From Streptomyces albireticuli (GTDB lineage: Bacteria; Actinomycetota; Actinomycetes; Streptomycetales; Streptomycetaceae), in NCBI RefSeq assembly GCF_021228125.1, contig NZ_JAJQQS010000004.1, forward strand, positions 186,001 through 250,000: DNA of 64,000 bases, read 5' to 3'. Position 1 is the first letter of the stretch. The number at the start of each line of letters is the position of its first letter. Below are positions 1 to 8,659 of this stretch, piece after piece. The notes under the pieces were generated by a model, which saw only the letters and a list, made by a program, of their open reading frames with translations, had not been told where the DNA came from and ran no database searches. The position numbers and the translations under genes are program-made.

Positions 1-852
<852 letters not shown>

Positions 853-902
853 GGGGGCCTCTCGGGGGAGCGGGGTCGGGTGCGGGTGGGTCGGTCGGGG
901 GC

Positions 903-1000
903 GGGGCTTTCCCCTACCCGCCCCTTCCCGGAACCGGGGGCGGGCCCCCGGGCCCCCTTTCCGCGCTGACGCGCGGTGTCCTCGAACGCCGGACAGGCTG
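903..1000 (-). repeat. Dispersed intergenic repeat, copy 1
   Basis: Read on the minus strand, this segment is nearly the same as plus-strand positions 57442-57540. The two copies differ by about three substitutions, a change in one hairpin loop and a few short indels over about 100 bp. The element contains the core CCGGCGTTCGAGGACACC, a small CGCGCGTCAGCGCG palindrome, a GGGGGC/GCCCCC hairpin and the tail GGGAAGGGGCGGGTAGGGGA. Here it sits between ruvA and ruvB. It looks like a multicopy Streptomyces intergenic element; its function is unknown. Confidence 0.75.
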
Positions 1001-1086
1001 GATTCGGGCCCGGTCCGGACGACGAGTCGGCCCGTCGGGCGTCCGGGCCACGGGCCGGGAGGGGGTGGGACCGGGTGCGGCCACCG

Positions 1087-1707
1087 TCAGCGGGCGCGGT
1101 TCAGGGTCCGGAGCGCGGCCCGGAGCAGCTGCCCCACCTGCGGTGTGCCGCCGCCCGCGACGACCTCTTCCGCCTGCGGCGTCACCGCCGCCACCGCGTC
1201 GTCCGCCTCGCGGGCCGCGTATCCCAGCCCGACGAGCGCCGCGTGCAGCTGGTCGCGCCAGCCGGCGGCGGCAGCCGCGCGCGCGGGGGCCGCGCCGGTC
1301 CCTACGGGGGCGCCCAGCCGGTCCTTCAGCTCCAGGAGCAGCTTCTGCGCCCCCTTCTTACCGATGCCCGGCACGGCCGTGAGCGCCTTCTCGTCGCCCG
1401 TGGCGACCGCGCGCCGCAGCGCGTCCGGCCGGTGCACGGCCAGCATGGCCTGGGCGAGGCGGGGGCCGACGCCGCTGGCCGTCTGGAGCAGCTCGAAGAC
1501 CTGGCGTTCGTCGTCGTCGGCGAAGCCGTAGAGGGTGAGGGAGTCCTCGCGCACCACGAGGGACGTGGCGAGCCTGGCGTGCTCGCCGACCCGGAGGGCG
1601 GAGAGGGTGTCCGGGGTGCACAGGACGGCCATGCCGACGCCGCCGACCTCGACGACGGCGGTGTCCGGGGCGAGGGCCGCGACCGGGCCGGAGACAAAGG
1701 CGATCAT
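1087..1707 (-). CDS. ruvA: RuvA, Holliday junction DNA-binding subunit
   Basis: Tetrameric subunit that holds the Holliday junction flat and loads RuvB. The 206-residue protein begins [12 protein letters not shown] (OB-fold domain I), has two helix-hairpin-helix stretches in the middle (around [13 protein letters not shown] and [16 protein letters not shown]), and a C-terminal three-helix domain III after an Ala-rich linker, which contacts RuvB. The ATG overlaps the ruvC stop by four bases (ATGA), showing translational coupling. The length is normal for the family. It belongs to the yebC/ruvC/ruvA/ruvB cluster. Confidence 0.97.
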   Translation of the reverse strand: MIAFVSGPVAALAPDTAVVEVGGVGMAVLCTPDTLSALRVGEHARLATSLVVREDSLTLYGFADDDERQVFELLQTASGVGPRLAQAMLAVHRPDALRRAVATGDEKALTAVPGIGKKGAQKLLLELKDRLGAPVGTGAAPARAAAAAGWRDQLHAALVGLGYAAREADDAVAAVTPQAEEVVAGGGTPQVGQLLRAALRTLNRAR

Positions 1708-2267
1708 GCGCTGCCCTTCAGGGTTCGTGCGGTGGCGTCCTGGGGACGCGCGGTGCGGCGGTGGGCGGCGACGGCCTGCTGGAGGCGGTTGGTCGCCGGG
1801 GCCCGCCAGATGTGACAGATGGCCAGGGCGAGGGCGTCGGCCGCGTCGGCCGGCTTCGGCGGCGCGTCGAGCCGGAGCAGGCGGGTGACCATGGAGCCGA
1901 CCTGTGCCTTGTCGGCCCGGCCGCTGCCGGTGACGGCGGCCTTGACCTCGCTGGGGGTGTGCAGGGCGACGGGCAGCCCGCGGCGGGCGGCGCAGAGCAT
2001 GGCGACCGCGCTGGCCTGGGCGGTGCCCATGACCGTGCTCACGTTGTGCTGGCTGAAGACGCGCTCCACGGCGACGAACTCGGGGCGGTGTTCGTCGAGC
2101 CACCGCTCGATGCCGCGCTCGATCAGGACGAGGCGGTCGGCGACCTCGGCCTCGGCCGGGGTGCGGACCACGCCGACGCCGAGCATCCGCAGCGGCCGCC
2201 CGGCGACGCCCTCGACCACGCCGACGCCGCACCTGGTCAGCCCCGGGTCCACGCCCAGCACGCGCAT
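1704..2267 (-). CDS. ruvC: RuvC, crossover junction endodeoxyribonuclease
   Basis: Resolvase that nicks Holliday junctions symmetrically. The protein has 187 residues and an RNase H-like fold. Catalytic acidic residues can be placed in [12 protein letters not shown] (Asp near residue 7), [11 protein letters not shown] (Glu near residue 68) and [15 protein letters not shown] (the two C-terminal Asp residues). It overlaps ruvA by four bases and follows yebC, with a perfect 13-bp hairpin between the two genes, so some transcripts may end or be attenuated before ruvC. Confidence 0.97.
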   Translation of the reverse strand: MRVLGVDPGLTRCGVGVVEGVAGRPLRMLGVGVVRTPAEAEVADRLVLIERGIERWLDEHRPEFVAVERVFSQHNVSTVMGTAQASAVAMLCAARRGLPVALHTPSEVKAAVTGSGRADKAQVGSMVTRLLRLDAPPKPADAADALALAICHIWRAPATNRLQQAVAAHRRTARPQDATARTLKGSA

Positions 2268-2332
2268 CGCGCCCCTCCTCCGTCGTCCGTCCGCAGACTA
2301 TCGGCTGCCACCGACAACGCCCGATCATGCCG

Positions 2333-2365
2333 ACGGGCCGACGGGTCGGTGTCCCGTCGGCCCGT
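2333..2365 (-). terminator. Hairpin between yebC and ruvC
   Basis: A perfect 13-bp inverted repeat (ACGGGCCGACGGG / CCCGTCGGCCCGT, 7-nt loop) lies just after the yebC stop and before ruvC. There is no long T-tract, which is usual for GC-rich actinobacterial terminators. It could end yebC transcripts or attenuate ruvCAB. Confidence 0.6.
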
Positions 2366-2405
2366 TCTCGGCCTGTGTCCCCGGAGAGCCGTGGCGGATC
2401 GCCGC

Positions 2406-3158
2406 TTACGCGTCGACCTTGGCCATCACGTCGTCGGAGACGTCGAAGTTGGCGAAGACGTTCTGCACGTCGTCGCTGTCCTCCAGCGCGTCGATCAGCT
2501 TGAAGATCTTGCGCGCGCCGTCCTCGTCCAGCTCGACCTGCATGGTCGGGACGAAGTTGGCCTCGGCGGAGTCGTAGTCGATGCCCGCCTCCTGGAGGGC
2601 GGTGCGCACCGCGACCATGTCCGTGGCCTCGCTGAGCACCTCGAAGGTCTCGCCCAGGTCGTTGACCTCCTCGGCGCCCGCGTCCAGGACCGCGCCGAGG
2701 ACGTCGTCCTCGGTGAGCTCGCCCTTGGGGACGATCACGACGCCCTTGCGGTTGAAGAGGTACGAGACCGAGCCCGGGTCGGCCATCGAGCCGCCGTTGC
2801 GGGTCATGGCGACGCGCACGTCGGAGGCGGCGCGGTTGCGGTTGTCGGTGAGGCACTCGATGAGCACCGCGACACCGTTCGGGCCGTAGCCCTCGTACAT
2901 GATCGTCTCGTAGTCGGCGCCACCGGCCTCGAGGCCGGCGCCGCGCTTGACCGCCGAGTCGATGTTCTTGTTGGGGACCGAGCTCTTCTTCGCCTTCTGG
3001 ATGGCGTCGAACAGCGTCGGGTTACCCGCCGGGTCGGCACCGCCGGTCCGGGCCGCGACCTCGATGTTCTTGATCATCTTCGCGAAGAGCTTGCCGCGCT
3101 TGGCGTCGATCACGGCCTTCTTGTGCTTCGTCGTAGCCCATTTAGAGTGGCCGGACAT
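2406..3158 (-). CDS. YebC/PmpR-family (TACO1-like) protein
   Basis: Member of the YebC family, described as DNA-binding regulators or ribosome-associated translation factors. The 250-residue protein starts with the diagnostic [14 protein letters not shown] and contains [29 protein letters not shown] and [27 protein letters not shown] lies 8-10 bases upstream of the ATG. It heads the ruvCAB group and directly follows pdxT; the pdxS-pdxT-yebC-ruvC order is widely conserved in actinobacteria. Its molecular role here is not shown by the sequence. Confidence 0.93.
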   Translation of the reverse strand: MSGHSKWATTKHKKAVIDAKRGKLFAKMIKNIEVAARTGGADPAGNPTLFDAIQKAKKSSVPNKNIDSAVKRGAGLEAGGADYETIMYEGYGPNGVAVLIECLTDNRNRAASDVRVAMTRNGGSMADPGSVSYLFNRKGVVIVPKGELTEDDVLGAVLDAGAEEVNDLGETFEVLSEATDMVAVRTALQEAGIDYDSAEANFVPTMQVELDEDGARKIFKLIDALEDSDDVQNVFANFDVSDDVMAKVDA

Positions 3159-3222
3159 CCGCCTGTCTCCTTCGCGTAACCAATTCTGAACGAACGACTG
3201 AGATCCTACCGGGACCTCGCCG

Positions 3223-3822
3223 CTACGCCGCGCGCACCATGTCGACGAACAGTCCGTGCACCCGGTGGTCGCCCGTCAGCTCCGGGTGGAAGGACGTCGC
3301 CAGCACGTTCCCCTGCCGCACGGCGACGGTGTGGCCGTCGTACGTGGCCAGCACCTGGGCCCGCGCGCCCAGCGACTCCACCCAGGGGGCGCGGATGAAG
3401 ACCCCCTCGACGGGACCGCCCTCGATCCCCGCGACCTCGATGGCCGCCTCGAAGGACTCGTTCTGCCGCCCGAAGGCGTTACGGCGCACGATCATGTCGA
3501 TGCCGCCGAGCGTCTCCTGGTCCTCCCGGCCGTCCAGGAGCTTGTCCGCGACCATGATCATGCCGGCGCAGGTGCCGTAGACCGGCAGCCCGGCCCGCAC
3601 CCGCTCGCGCAGCGGCTCCAGCATCCCGAAGGCGACCGCCAGCTTGGACATCGTGGTGGACTCGCCGCCGGGTATGACCAGGCCGTCGAGGTCGGTGAGC
3701 TCCTCGGGGCGGCGGACCGGGCGGGCCACGGCCCCGGCGGCCGCGAGGGCGATCAGGTGCTCGCGGACGTCGCCCTGGAGGGCGAGTACGCCGATGACCG
3801 GGCTGTCGACGGGGGTTGTCAC
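3223..3822 (-). CDS. pdxT: PdxT, PLP synthase glutaminase subunit
   Basis: Glutamine amidotransferase that supplies ammonia to PdxS for pyridoxal 5'-phosphate synthesis (deoxyxylulose-independent route). The 199-residue class I-like glutaminase shows [11 protein letters not shown], the nucleophile Cys in [12 protein letters not shown] and the His/Glu pair in SFHPELTGD. It starts at a GTG with AGAGG upstream. It lies about 100 bp downstream of pdxS, with a strong hairpin in the gap that may lower its expression relative to pdxS. Confidence 0.96.
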   Translation of the reverse strand: MTTPVDSPVIGVLALQGDVREHLIALAAAGAVARPVRRPEELTDLDGLVIPGGESTTMSKLAVAFGMLEPLRERVRAGLPVYGTCAGMIMVADKLLDGREDQETLGGIDMIVRRNAFGRQNESFEAAIEVAGIEGGPVEGVFIRAPWVESLGARAQVLATYDGHTVAVRQGNVLATSFHPELTGDHRVHGLFVDMVRAA

Positions 3823-3869
3823 GGGGTACCTCTCACGGCGGGATCACGGCGGGGACGCGGTGTACGGAC

Positions 3870-3901
3870 GGTGGGCGGCCCCTGGGAGCGGGCCGCCCAC
3901 C
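3870..3901 (-). terminator. Hairpin between pdxS and pdxT
   Basis: A perfect 12-bp stem (GGTGGGCGGCCC / GGGCCGCCCACC) with an 8-nt loop lies between the pdxS stop and pdxT start. It may be a partial terminator or an mRNA-stabilising 3' end of pdxS. Confidence 0.55.
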
Positions 3902-3920
3902 GGAACATCCGGGGCGGGGA

Positions 3921-4835
3921 CTACCAGCCGCGGTTGGCGTAGCGCTCCGACTCGGGGAGGGTGTCGCAGTTGATGCCGACCATGGCCTCGCCCAGGTTGC
4001 GGGAGACGTCCGCGATGACGCTCGGGTCGTCGTAGAACGTGGTGGCCTTCACGATGGCGGCGGCGCGCTTGGCCGGGTCGCCGGACTTGAAGATGCCGGA
4101 GCCGACGAAGACGCCCTCGGCGCCCAGCTGGCGCATCAGCGCGGCGTCGGCCGGGGTGGCGACGCCACCGGCGGAGAACAGCACGACCGGCAGCTTGCCG
4201 AGCTCGGCGACCTCCTTGACGAGCTCGTACGGGGCGCGCAGCTCCTTGGCGGCGGCGAACAGCTCGTTGTTGTCGTAGCCGCGCAGACGGGCGATCTCGC
4301 CCTTGATCTGACGCAGGTGACGCACGGCCTCGACGACGTTGCCGGTACCGGCCTCGCCCTTCGAGCGGATCATGGCCGCGCCCTCGGCGATGCGGCGGAG
4401 CGCCTCGCCCAGGTTGGTGGCACCGCAGACGAAGGGGGTGGTGAAGGCCCACTTGTCGCTGTGGTTGACCTCGTCGGCCGGGGTGAGGACCTCGGACTCG
4501 TCGATGTAGTCGACACCGAGGGACTGGAGCACCTGGGCCTCGACGAAGTGGCCGATGCGGGACTTGGCCATGACCGGGATGGAGACGGCGTTGATGATGC
4601 CGTCGATCATGTCCGGGTCGGACATCCGGGCCACGCCGCCGTCCTTGCGGATGTCGGCGGGCACGCGCTCCAGGGCCATGACCGCGACCGCGCCGGCGTC
4701 CTCGGCGATCTTGGCTTCCTCCGGCGTGACGACGTCCATGATCACGCCGCCCTTGAGCTGCTCGGCCATGCCGCGCTTGACGCGTGCGGTGCCGGTCTCG
4801 GGGTTCGTGGACGTGCTGGGGACCGTGCTGGACAC
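3921..4835 (-). CDS. pdxS: PdxS, PLP synthase lyase subunit
   Basis: Forms PLP from ribose 5-phosphate, glyceraldehyde 3-phosphate and ammonia as a dodecamer with PdxT. The 304-residue TIM barrel has [32 protein letters not shown] (containing the Schiff-base lysine region), and the phosphate-binding [17 protein letters not shown]. It starts at a GTG with GAGGTC about 5 bases upstream. It leads the pdxS-pdxT pair and serves the many PLP enzymes of the cell. Confidence 0.97.
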   Translation of the reverse strand: MSSTVPSTSTNPETGTARVKRGMAEQLKGGVIMDVVTPEEAKIAEDAGAVAVMALERVPADIRKDGGVARMSDPDMIDGIINAVSIPVMAKSRIGHFVEAQVLQSLGVDYIDESEVLTPADEVNHSDKWAFTTPFVCGATNLGEALRRIAEGAAMIRSKGEAGTGNVVEAVRHLRQIKGEIARLRGYDNNELFAAAKELRAPYELVKEVAELGKLPVVLFSAGGVATPADAALMRQLGAEGVFVGSGIFKSGDPAKRAAAIVKATTFYDDPSVIADVSRNLGEAMVGINCDTLPESERYANRGW

Positions 4836-4919
4836 GTGGTGACCTCACTATCAAGGGCGGTGATGCTGCACGGTCATCCAATCCGCCGCCGGATGGGCGA
4901 AAAAAGAGCCAATTCGAGG

Positions 4920-5462
4920 TCAGTGGCTTGTGCGGTCCCCGAGCGCCACCGGCGGCTCGTCGTCCATCTCGAACGCCAGCGGGAACGGCGCGTGGCCCGC
5001 CAGCCGGAACCAGCGCACCACCCGGTGCTTGCGGACCGCCCGCGCGGCCCGCACCGCGTCGTTGTGGAACCGCCGCGCCATCGGCACCCGGCGCACGGCC
5101 TCCCCCAGCTCCGTCAGCGACTCCTCGCCGCCCGGCGCCTCCCGGACCGCCTCGACCTGCGGCGGCTCCGCGAACACGGCCCGCAGCGCCTGGCTCAGCT
5201 CGCTCTCGGCGACCTCCCGGTGCTCCTCCTCGGTCTGCCGGGCGGCGTGCGCGGCCTGGTAGAGGACGATCGAGGCGGCCGGGTCGAGCACCCCCGCGGT
5301 GGCGAGCTCCTGCGCGACCGACGCGCGCCGCAGCAGCTGGGCGTCGAGCGCGGCCCGCGCCGCGTCGATGCGGCTGTGCAGGCGGTCGAGACGGCCGGCG
5401 GTCCAGCTCAGGTAGACGCCGATAACGACCAGCGCGACGACGATCCAGATCAATGTGGTCAC
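4920..5462 (-). CDS. LemA-like single-pass membrane protein
   Basis: Short protein (180 aa) with one N-terminal membrane helix (about residues 3-20, TTLIWIVVALVVIGVYLSW) followed by a helical cytoplasmic part, RLDRLHSRIDAARAALDAQLLRR, which resembles the start of LemA-family proteins. The C-terminal third ends PFPLAFEMDDEPPVALGDR. Function unknown. It sits between pdxS and pimA, where mycobacteria carry other small genes. The call is by resemblance only; 'conserved hypothetical membrane protein' is the safe name. Confidence 0.7.
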   Translation of the reverse strand: MTTLIWIVVALVVIGVYLSWTAGRLDRLHSRIDAARAALDAQLLRRASVAQELATAGVLDPAASIVLYQAAHAARQTEEEHREVAESELSQALRAVFAEPPQVEAVREAPGGEESLTELGEAVRRVPMARRFHNDAVRAARAVRKHRVVRWFRLAGHAPFPLAFEMDDEPPVALGDRTSH

Positions 5463-5523
5463 GCGAGCTCACGTTACCGCTCACCGCGTTGCCGCCGCCG
5501 CGACGGTGCCGGGGGCCTACGGG

Positions 5524-5639
5524 CCGCCGTAAGGGTGCGGCGGACTTCCGGACCGCCGTAAGGGTGCGGCGGGCTTCCGGACCGCCGTAAGGGTGCGGCG
5601 GGCTTCCGGACCGCCGTAAGGGTGCGGCGGGCTTCCGGA
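5524..5639. repeat. Four tandem 29-bp repeats, each able to form a hairpin
   Basis: The unit CCGCCGTAAGGGTGCGGCGG plus GCTTCCGGA occurs four times in a row, starting at 5524, 5553, 5582 and 5611; only the first copy differs (A for G near the middle). Each unit contains CCGCCG...CGGCGG, a 6-bp stem with an 8-nt loop. The array lies in the gap after pimA and before the LemA-like gene, so it could work as a multi-hairpin terminator or RNA-processing element. Confidence 0.85.
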
Positions 5640-5669
5640 CCGTGGCGGTACGAGCCCCGGCGGCCGGCC

Positions 5670-6842
5670 TCAGTCCCGGGCCAGGCCGAACCTCGCGCGG
5701 AAGCCCGGGCGTTCGTCCGTGGCCACCGACGCCGCGCCCGCCGTCACCGTCTCGTAGACCGCCAGGATGTCCGCGCCGACCCGCGACCAGTCGAAGCGGC
5801 GCACGTGCGCCGAGCCGCGCTCGCGCAGTTCCGCGCGGCGGTCCGGGTTGCCCAGCAGGCCCACCGCCGCCGCGGCCAGCGCGTCCGCGTCCTCGTTGGC
5901 GAACAGCTCGCCCGCCGCGCCCTTGTCGAGGACCTGCGCGAACGCGTCCAGGTCGCTCGCGAGGACGGGCGCGCCCGCCGACATCGCCTCGACGAGGATG
6001 ATGCCGAACGACTCGCCCCCGGTGTTGGGCGCCACGTACACGTCCACGCTGCGCAGCAGCCGCGCCTTGTCCTCGTCGCTCACCATGCCGAGGAACTCCA
6101 CCCGCCCGCGCATCTCCGCGGGCAGGCTCGCGACGGCCTCCTCCTCGTCACCGCGCCCGGCCACCAGCAGCCGGGTGCCGGGGCGCTCCGCGAGGATCTT
6201 CGGGAGGGCGCGCATCAGGACCGGGAGCCCCTTGCGCGGCTCGTCGATCCGGCCGATGAAGCCGATCGTGCCGCCCTCGACCCCGCCCTGCCACTCCTTG
6301 CGGGGTTCGGCGCGGGCGAAGAAGTCCACGTCGACGCCGTTGGGGATGACGACGGCGTCCCCGCCCAGGTGCTCGACCAGCGTCCGGCGGGCGTACTCGC
6401 TCACCGCGATCCGGGCGCTGATCTTCTCCAGCGCCGGCTGGAGGATCGGATAGGCCGCGATCATCGCCCGGGAGCGGGGGTTGGAGGTGTGGAAGGTCGC
6501 CACGATCGGGCCCTGCGCCGCCCAGCAGGTCAGCAGGCCCAGCGAGGGCGAGGTCGGCTCGTGGATGTGGATGACGTCGAAGTCGCCGTCGTGCAGCCAG
6601 CGCCGCACCCGGGCGGCGGACAGGAAGCCGAAGTTCAGCCGCGCCACCGAGCCGTTGTACGGCACCGGGACGGCCCGTCCCGCCGAGACCACGAAGGGCG
6701 GCAGCGGCGTCTCGTCGTCCGCCGGCGCCAGCACCGACACCTCGTGGCCCAGCCGGATGAGGTGCTCGGCCAAGTCGCGGATGTGGAACTGCACCCCGCC
6801 GGGCACGTCCCACGAGTACGGACAGACGATCCCGATCCTCAC
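5670..6842 (-). CDS. pimA: PimA-like phosphatidylinositol mannosyltransferase (GT4)
   Basis: Transfers mannose from GDP-mannose to phosphatidyl-myo-inositol, the first PIM step, at the inner face of the membrane. The 390-residue GT-B enzyme begins MRIGIVCPYSWDVPGGVQFH and has the GT4 donor-site region TGGESFGIILVEAMSAGAP with its two spaced Glu residues. The GTG at 6842 overlaps the upstream acyltransferase stop (GTGA), which decides the start over longer in-frame options. The pgsA-patA-pimA order matches the mycobacterial PIM locus, which supports the assignment over other GT4 enzymes. Confidence 0.9.
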   Translation of the reverse strand: MRIGIVCPYSWDVPGGVQFHIRDLAEHLIRLGHEVSVLAPADDETPLPPFVVSAGRAVPVPYNGSVARLNFGFLSAARVRRWLHDGDFDVIHIHEPTSPSLGLLTCWAAQGPIVATFHTSNPRSRAMIAAYPILQPALEKISARIAVSEYARRTLVEHLGGDAVVIPNGVDVDFFARAEPRKEWQGGVEGGTIGFIGRIDEPRKGLPVLMRALPKILAERPGTRLLVAGRGDEEEAVASLPAEMRGRVEFLGMVSDEDKARLLRSVDVYVAPNTGGESFGIILVEAMSAGAPVLASDLDAFAQVLDKGAAGELFANEDADALAAAAVGLLGNPDRRAELRERGSAHVRRFDWSRVGADILAVYETVTAGAASVATDERPGFRARFGLARD

Positions 6843-7744
6843 GGCGTCCCCTCCCCGGCCTGCGGGAGGTCCGCGAGCCACAGTCGCTGGAGCATGTGCC
6901 AGTCCTGCGGGTGCTCGGCGATGCCCCCCGCGAAGGCGTCGGCCAGTCGCTGGGTCATCGCGGCGGCCTTCTCCTGCCGGGTGCCCGTCTCCGGCACCTC
7001 GACGGGCGGGTGGATCCGCCCCCGCATCACCGGCGAACTGTCGTACCAGAGCGTGACGGGCAGCAACGCCGCCCCGGTCTGTACCGCCAGCATCGCGGGA
7101 CCGGCGGGCATCTTGGCCGCCTCACCGAAGAACTTCACCTCGACGCCCGAGGACGACAGGTCGCGGTCGGCCACCAGGCAGACCAGCCCGCCCGCCCGCA
7201 GCCGCCGGGCGAGGGTGCCGAACGCGCTGCCGCCGGCGTGCGGCAGGACCTCCATGCCGAGCCCCTCGCGGTAGGCGACGAACCGGTCGTAGAGCGACTC
7301 GGGCTTGAGCCGCTCGGCGACGGTCGTGAAGGGCACCCCCAGCCGGGTGGTGACCCAGGCGCCCGCGAGGTCGTAGTTGCCCATGTGCGGCAGGGCCACG
7401 ATGACGCCCCGCCCACTGGCCAGGCTCTCCTCCAGAAGGTGCACGCCCTCCGGCGTGAAACCGTCCCGGATCCGCTGCGGGCTCCACGCCGGCAGCCGGA
7501 AGGACTCCATCCAGTACCGCATGTACGAGCGCATGCCCGCCCGCGAGAGCCGGGCCAGCCGCCCGGGGTCCGCGTCGGGCAGCACCCGCGCGAGATTGGC
7601 CTCCAGACGCAGCACGCCCTTGCCGCGCCGCTTCCACGCGATGTCGGCGATCCGCTGTCCGAGCCTTGCGGCCACCGGCTCGGGCAGCTTCTTCACCGCG
7701 CCCCAGCCGAGCCCGTACAGCGCGTCGGTCAGCTTCTCCTTCAC
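6839..7744 (-). CDS. Phosphatidylinositol mannoside acyltransferase (PatA-like)
   Basis: Lauroyl/myristoyl-acyltransferase (LpxL/HtrB) family member that acylates a mannose of PIMs in actinobacteria. The 301-residue protein carries the HX4D catalytic motif in PHMGNYDLAGAW and the conserved GRIHPPVEVPETG strand near the end. Its GTG overlaps the pgsA stop (GTGA) and its own stop overlaps pimA, so the three genes are translationally coupled. The substrate is inferred from this context, not from the sequence alone. Confidence 0.88.
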   Translation of the reverse strand: MKEKLTDALYGLGWGAVKKLPEPVAARLGQRIADIAWKRRGKGVLRLEANLARVLPDADPGRLARLSRAGMRSYMRYWMESFRLPAWSPQRIRDGFTPEGVHLLEESLASGRGVIVALPHMGNYDLAGAWVTTRLGVPFTTVAERLKPESLYDRFVAYREGLGMEVLPHAGGSAFGTLARRLRAGGLVCLVADRDLSSSGVEVKFFGEAAKMPAGPAMLAVQTGAALLPVTLWYDSSPVMRGRIHPPVEVPETGTRQEKAAAMTQRLADAFAGGIAEHPQDWHMLQRLWLADLPQAGEGTP

Positions 7745-8397
7745 CCGGCCCCGCCTCCGCTCGCCGCCGCGTCGGCCTCGGCGGCCTCGCGGCGGACGGT
7801 CACCACACGCTGGACCATGGTCACCAGGCTGCCGACCGCCACGATCCACAGGGCGATGGGCAGCAGGATCTGGATGCCCGGCACCCCGAACTTGTGCAGC
7901 CCGGAGAAACCACAGGCCACCAGCGAGATCACAAGCCGCTCGGCCCGCTCGACCAGGCCGTTCACATTGACCGGAAGACCGATGGCCTCACCGCGCGCCT
8001 TGGTGTACGACACCACCTGGCCACTGGCGAGGCAGAAGATCGTCACCGCGCACAGGGTGAGGCTGTCACCGCGCCCCGCGTACCAGAGGGCGAGCCCGCC
8101 GAAGATCGCCGCGTCGGCGACCCGGTCGAGCGTGGAGTCGAGGAACGCGCCCCAGCGGCTGGAGCGGCCGAGCTGGCGGGCCATGTTGCCGTCGACCAGG
8201 TCGGAGAAGACGAACAGGGTGATGGTGACCGTGCCCCAGAAGAACTCCCCCTGGGGGTAGAAGACCAGCGCACCCGCCATCACACCGCCGGTACCGATGA
8301 GTGTCACCGCGTCGGGGCTGACGCCGAGGCGGATGAGCAGGGCGGCGAACGGCGTGAGAACACGCGTGAAGAACGCACGCGCGTACTTGTTCAGCAT
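7741..8397 (-). CDS. pgsA: Phosphatidylinositol (phosphate) synthase, CDP-alcohol phosphotransferase
   Basis: Membrane enzyme joining CDP-diacylglycerol to inositol (phosphate), the lipid anchor for PIMs. The 218-residue protein has the complete CDP-alcohol phosphotransferase signature: DLVDGNMAR, then GAFLDSTLD (D-x2-D-G-x2-A-R ... G-x3-D-x3-D), and about six membrane helices. It begins MLNKYARAFF. It is the first gene of the coupled pgsA-patA-pimA unit and is divergent from the EF-G-like gene. Actinobacterial members generally use inositol 1-phosphate; that is family knowledge. Confidence 0.92.
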   Translation of the reverse strand: MLNKYARAFFTRVLTPFAALLIRLGVSPDAVTLIGTGGVMAGALVFYPQGEFFWGTVTITLFVFSDLVDGNMARQLGRSSRWGAFLDSTLDRVADAAIFGGLALWYAGRGDSLTLCAVTIFCLASGQVVSYTKARGEAIGLPVNVNGLVERAERLVISLVACGFSGLHKFGVPGIQILLPIALWIVAVGSLVTMVQRVVTVRREAAEADAAASGGGAG

Positions 8398-8659
8398 GGC
8401 CTTCCCGGAGGGTCGAATCGGGCCGGGTGGTCGGAAGGCCACCGGCTGGCCCATCGTAGCCAGGCGGCCGGGGCCGCCCGCGCACGCACCGCTCGCACCC
8501 CGCCCACGGCCGCCGCCTCCCCGCGCGCGCACCCGGCCGCGCGCCGCCGACGGTGCGCCGGTGGCACCACCGCGGGTCCGCCTCCGTGTGCGACGTATGG
8601 ACGCAGCGTGACGACGGTGGAAAGCTCGGAGGACCGCAGGTGTCGACCGGGAGGCGCAC

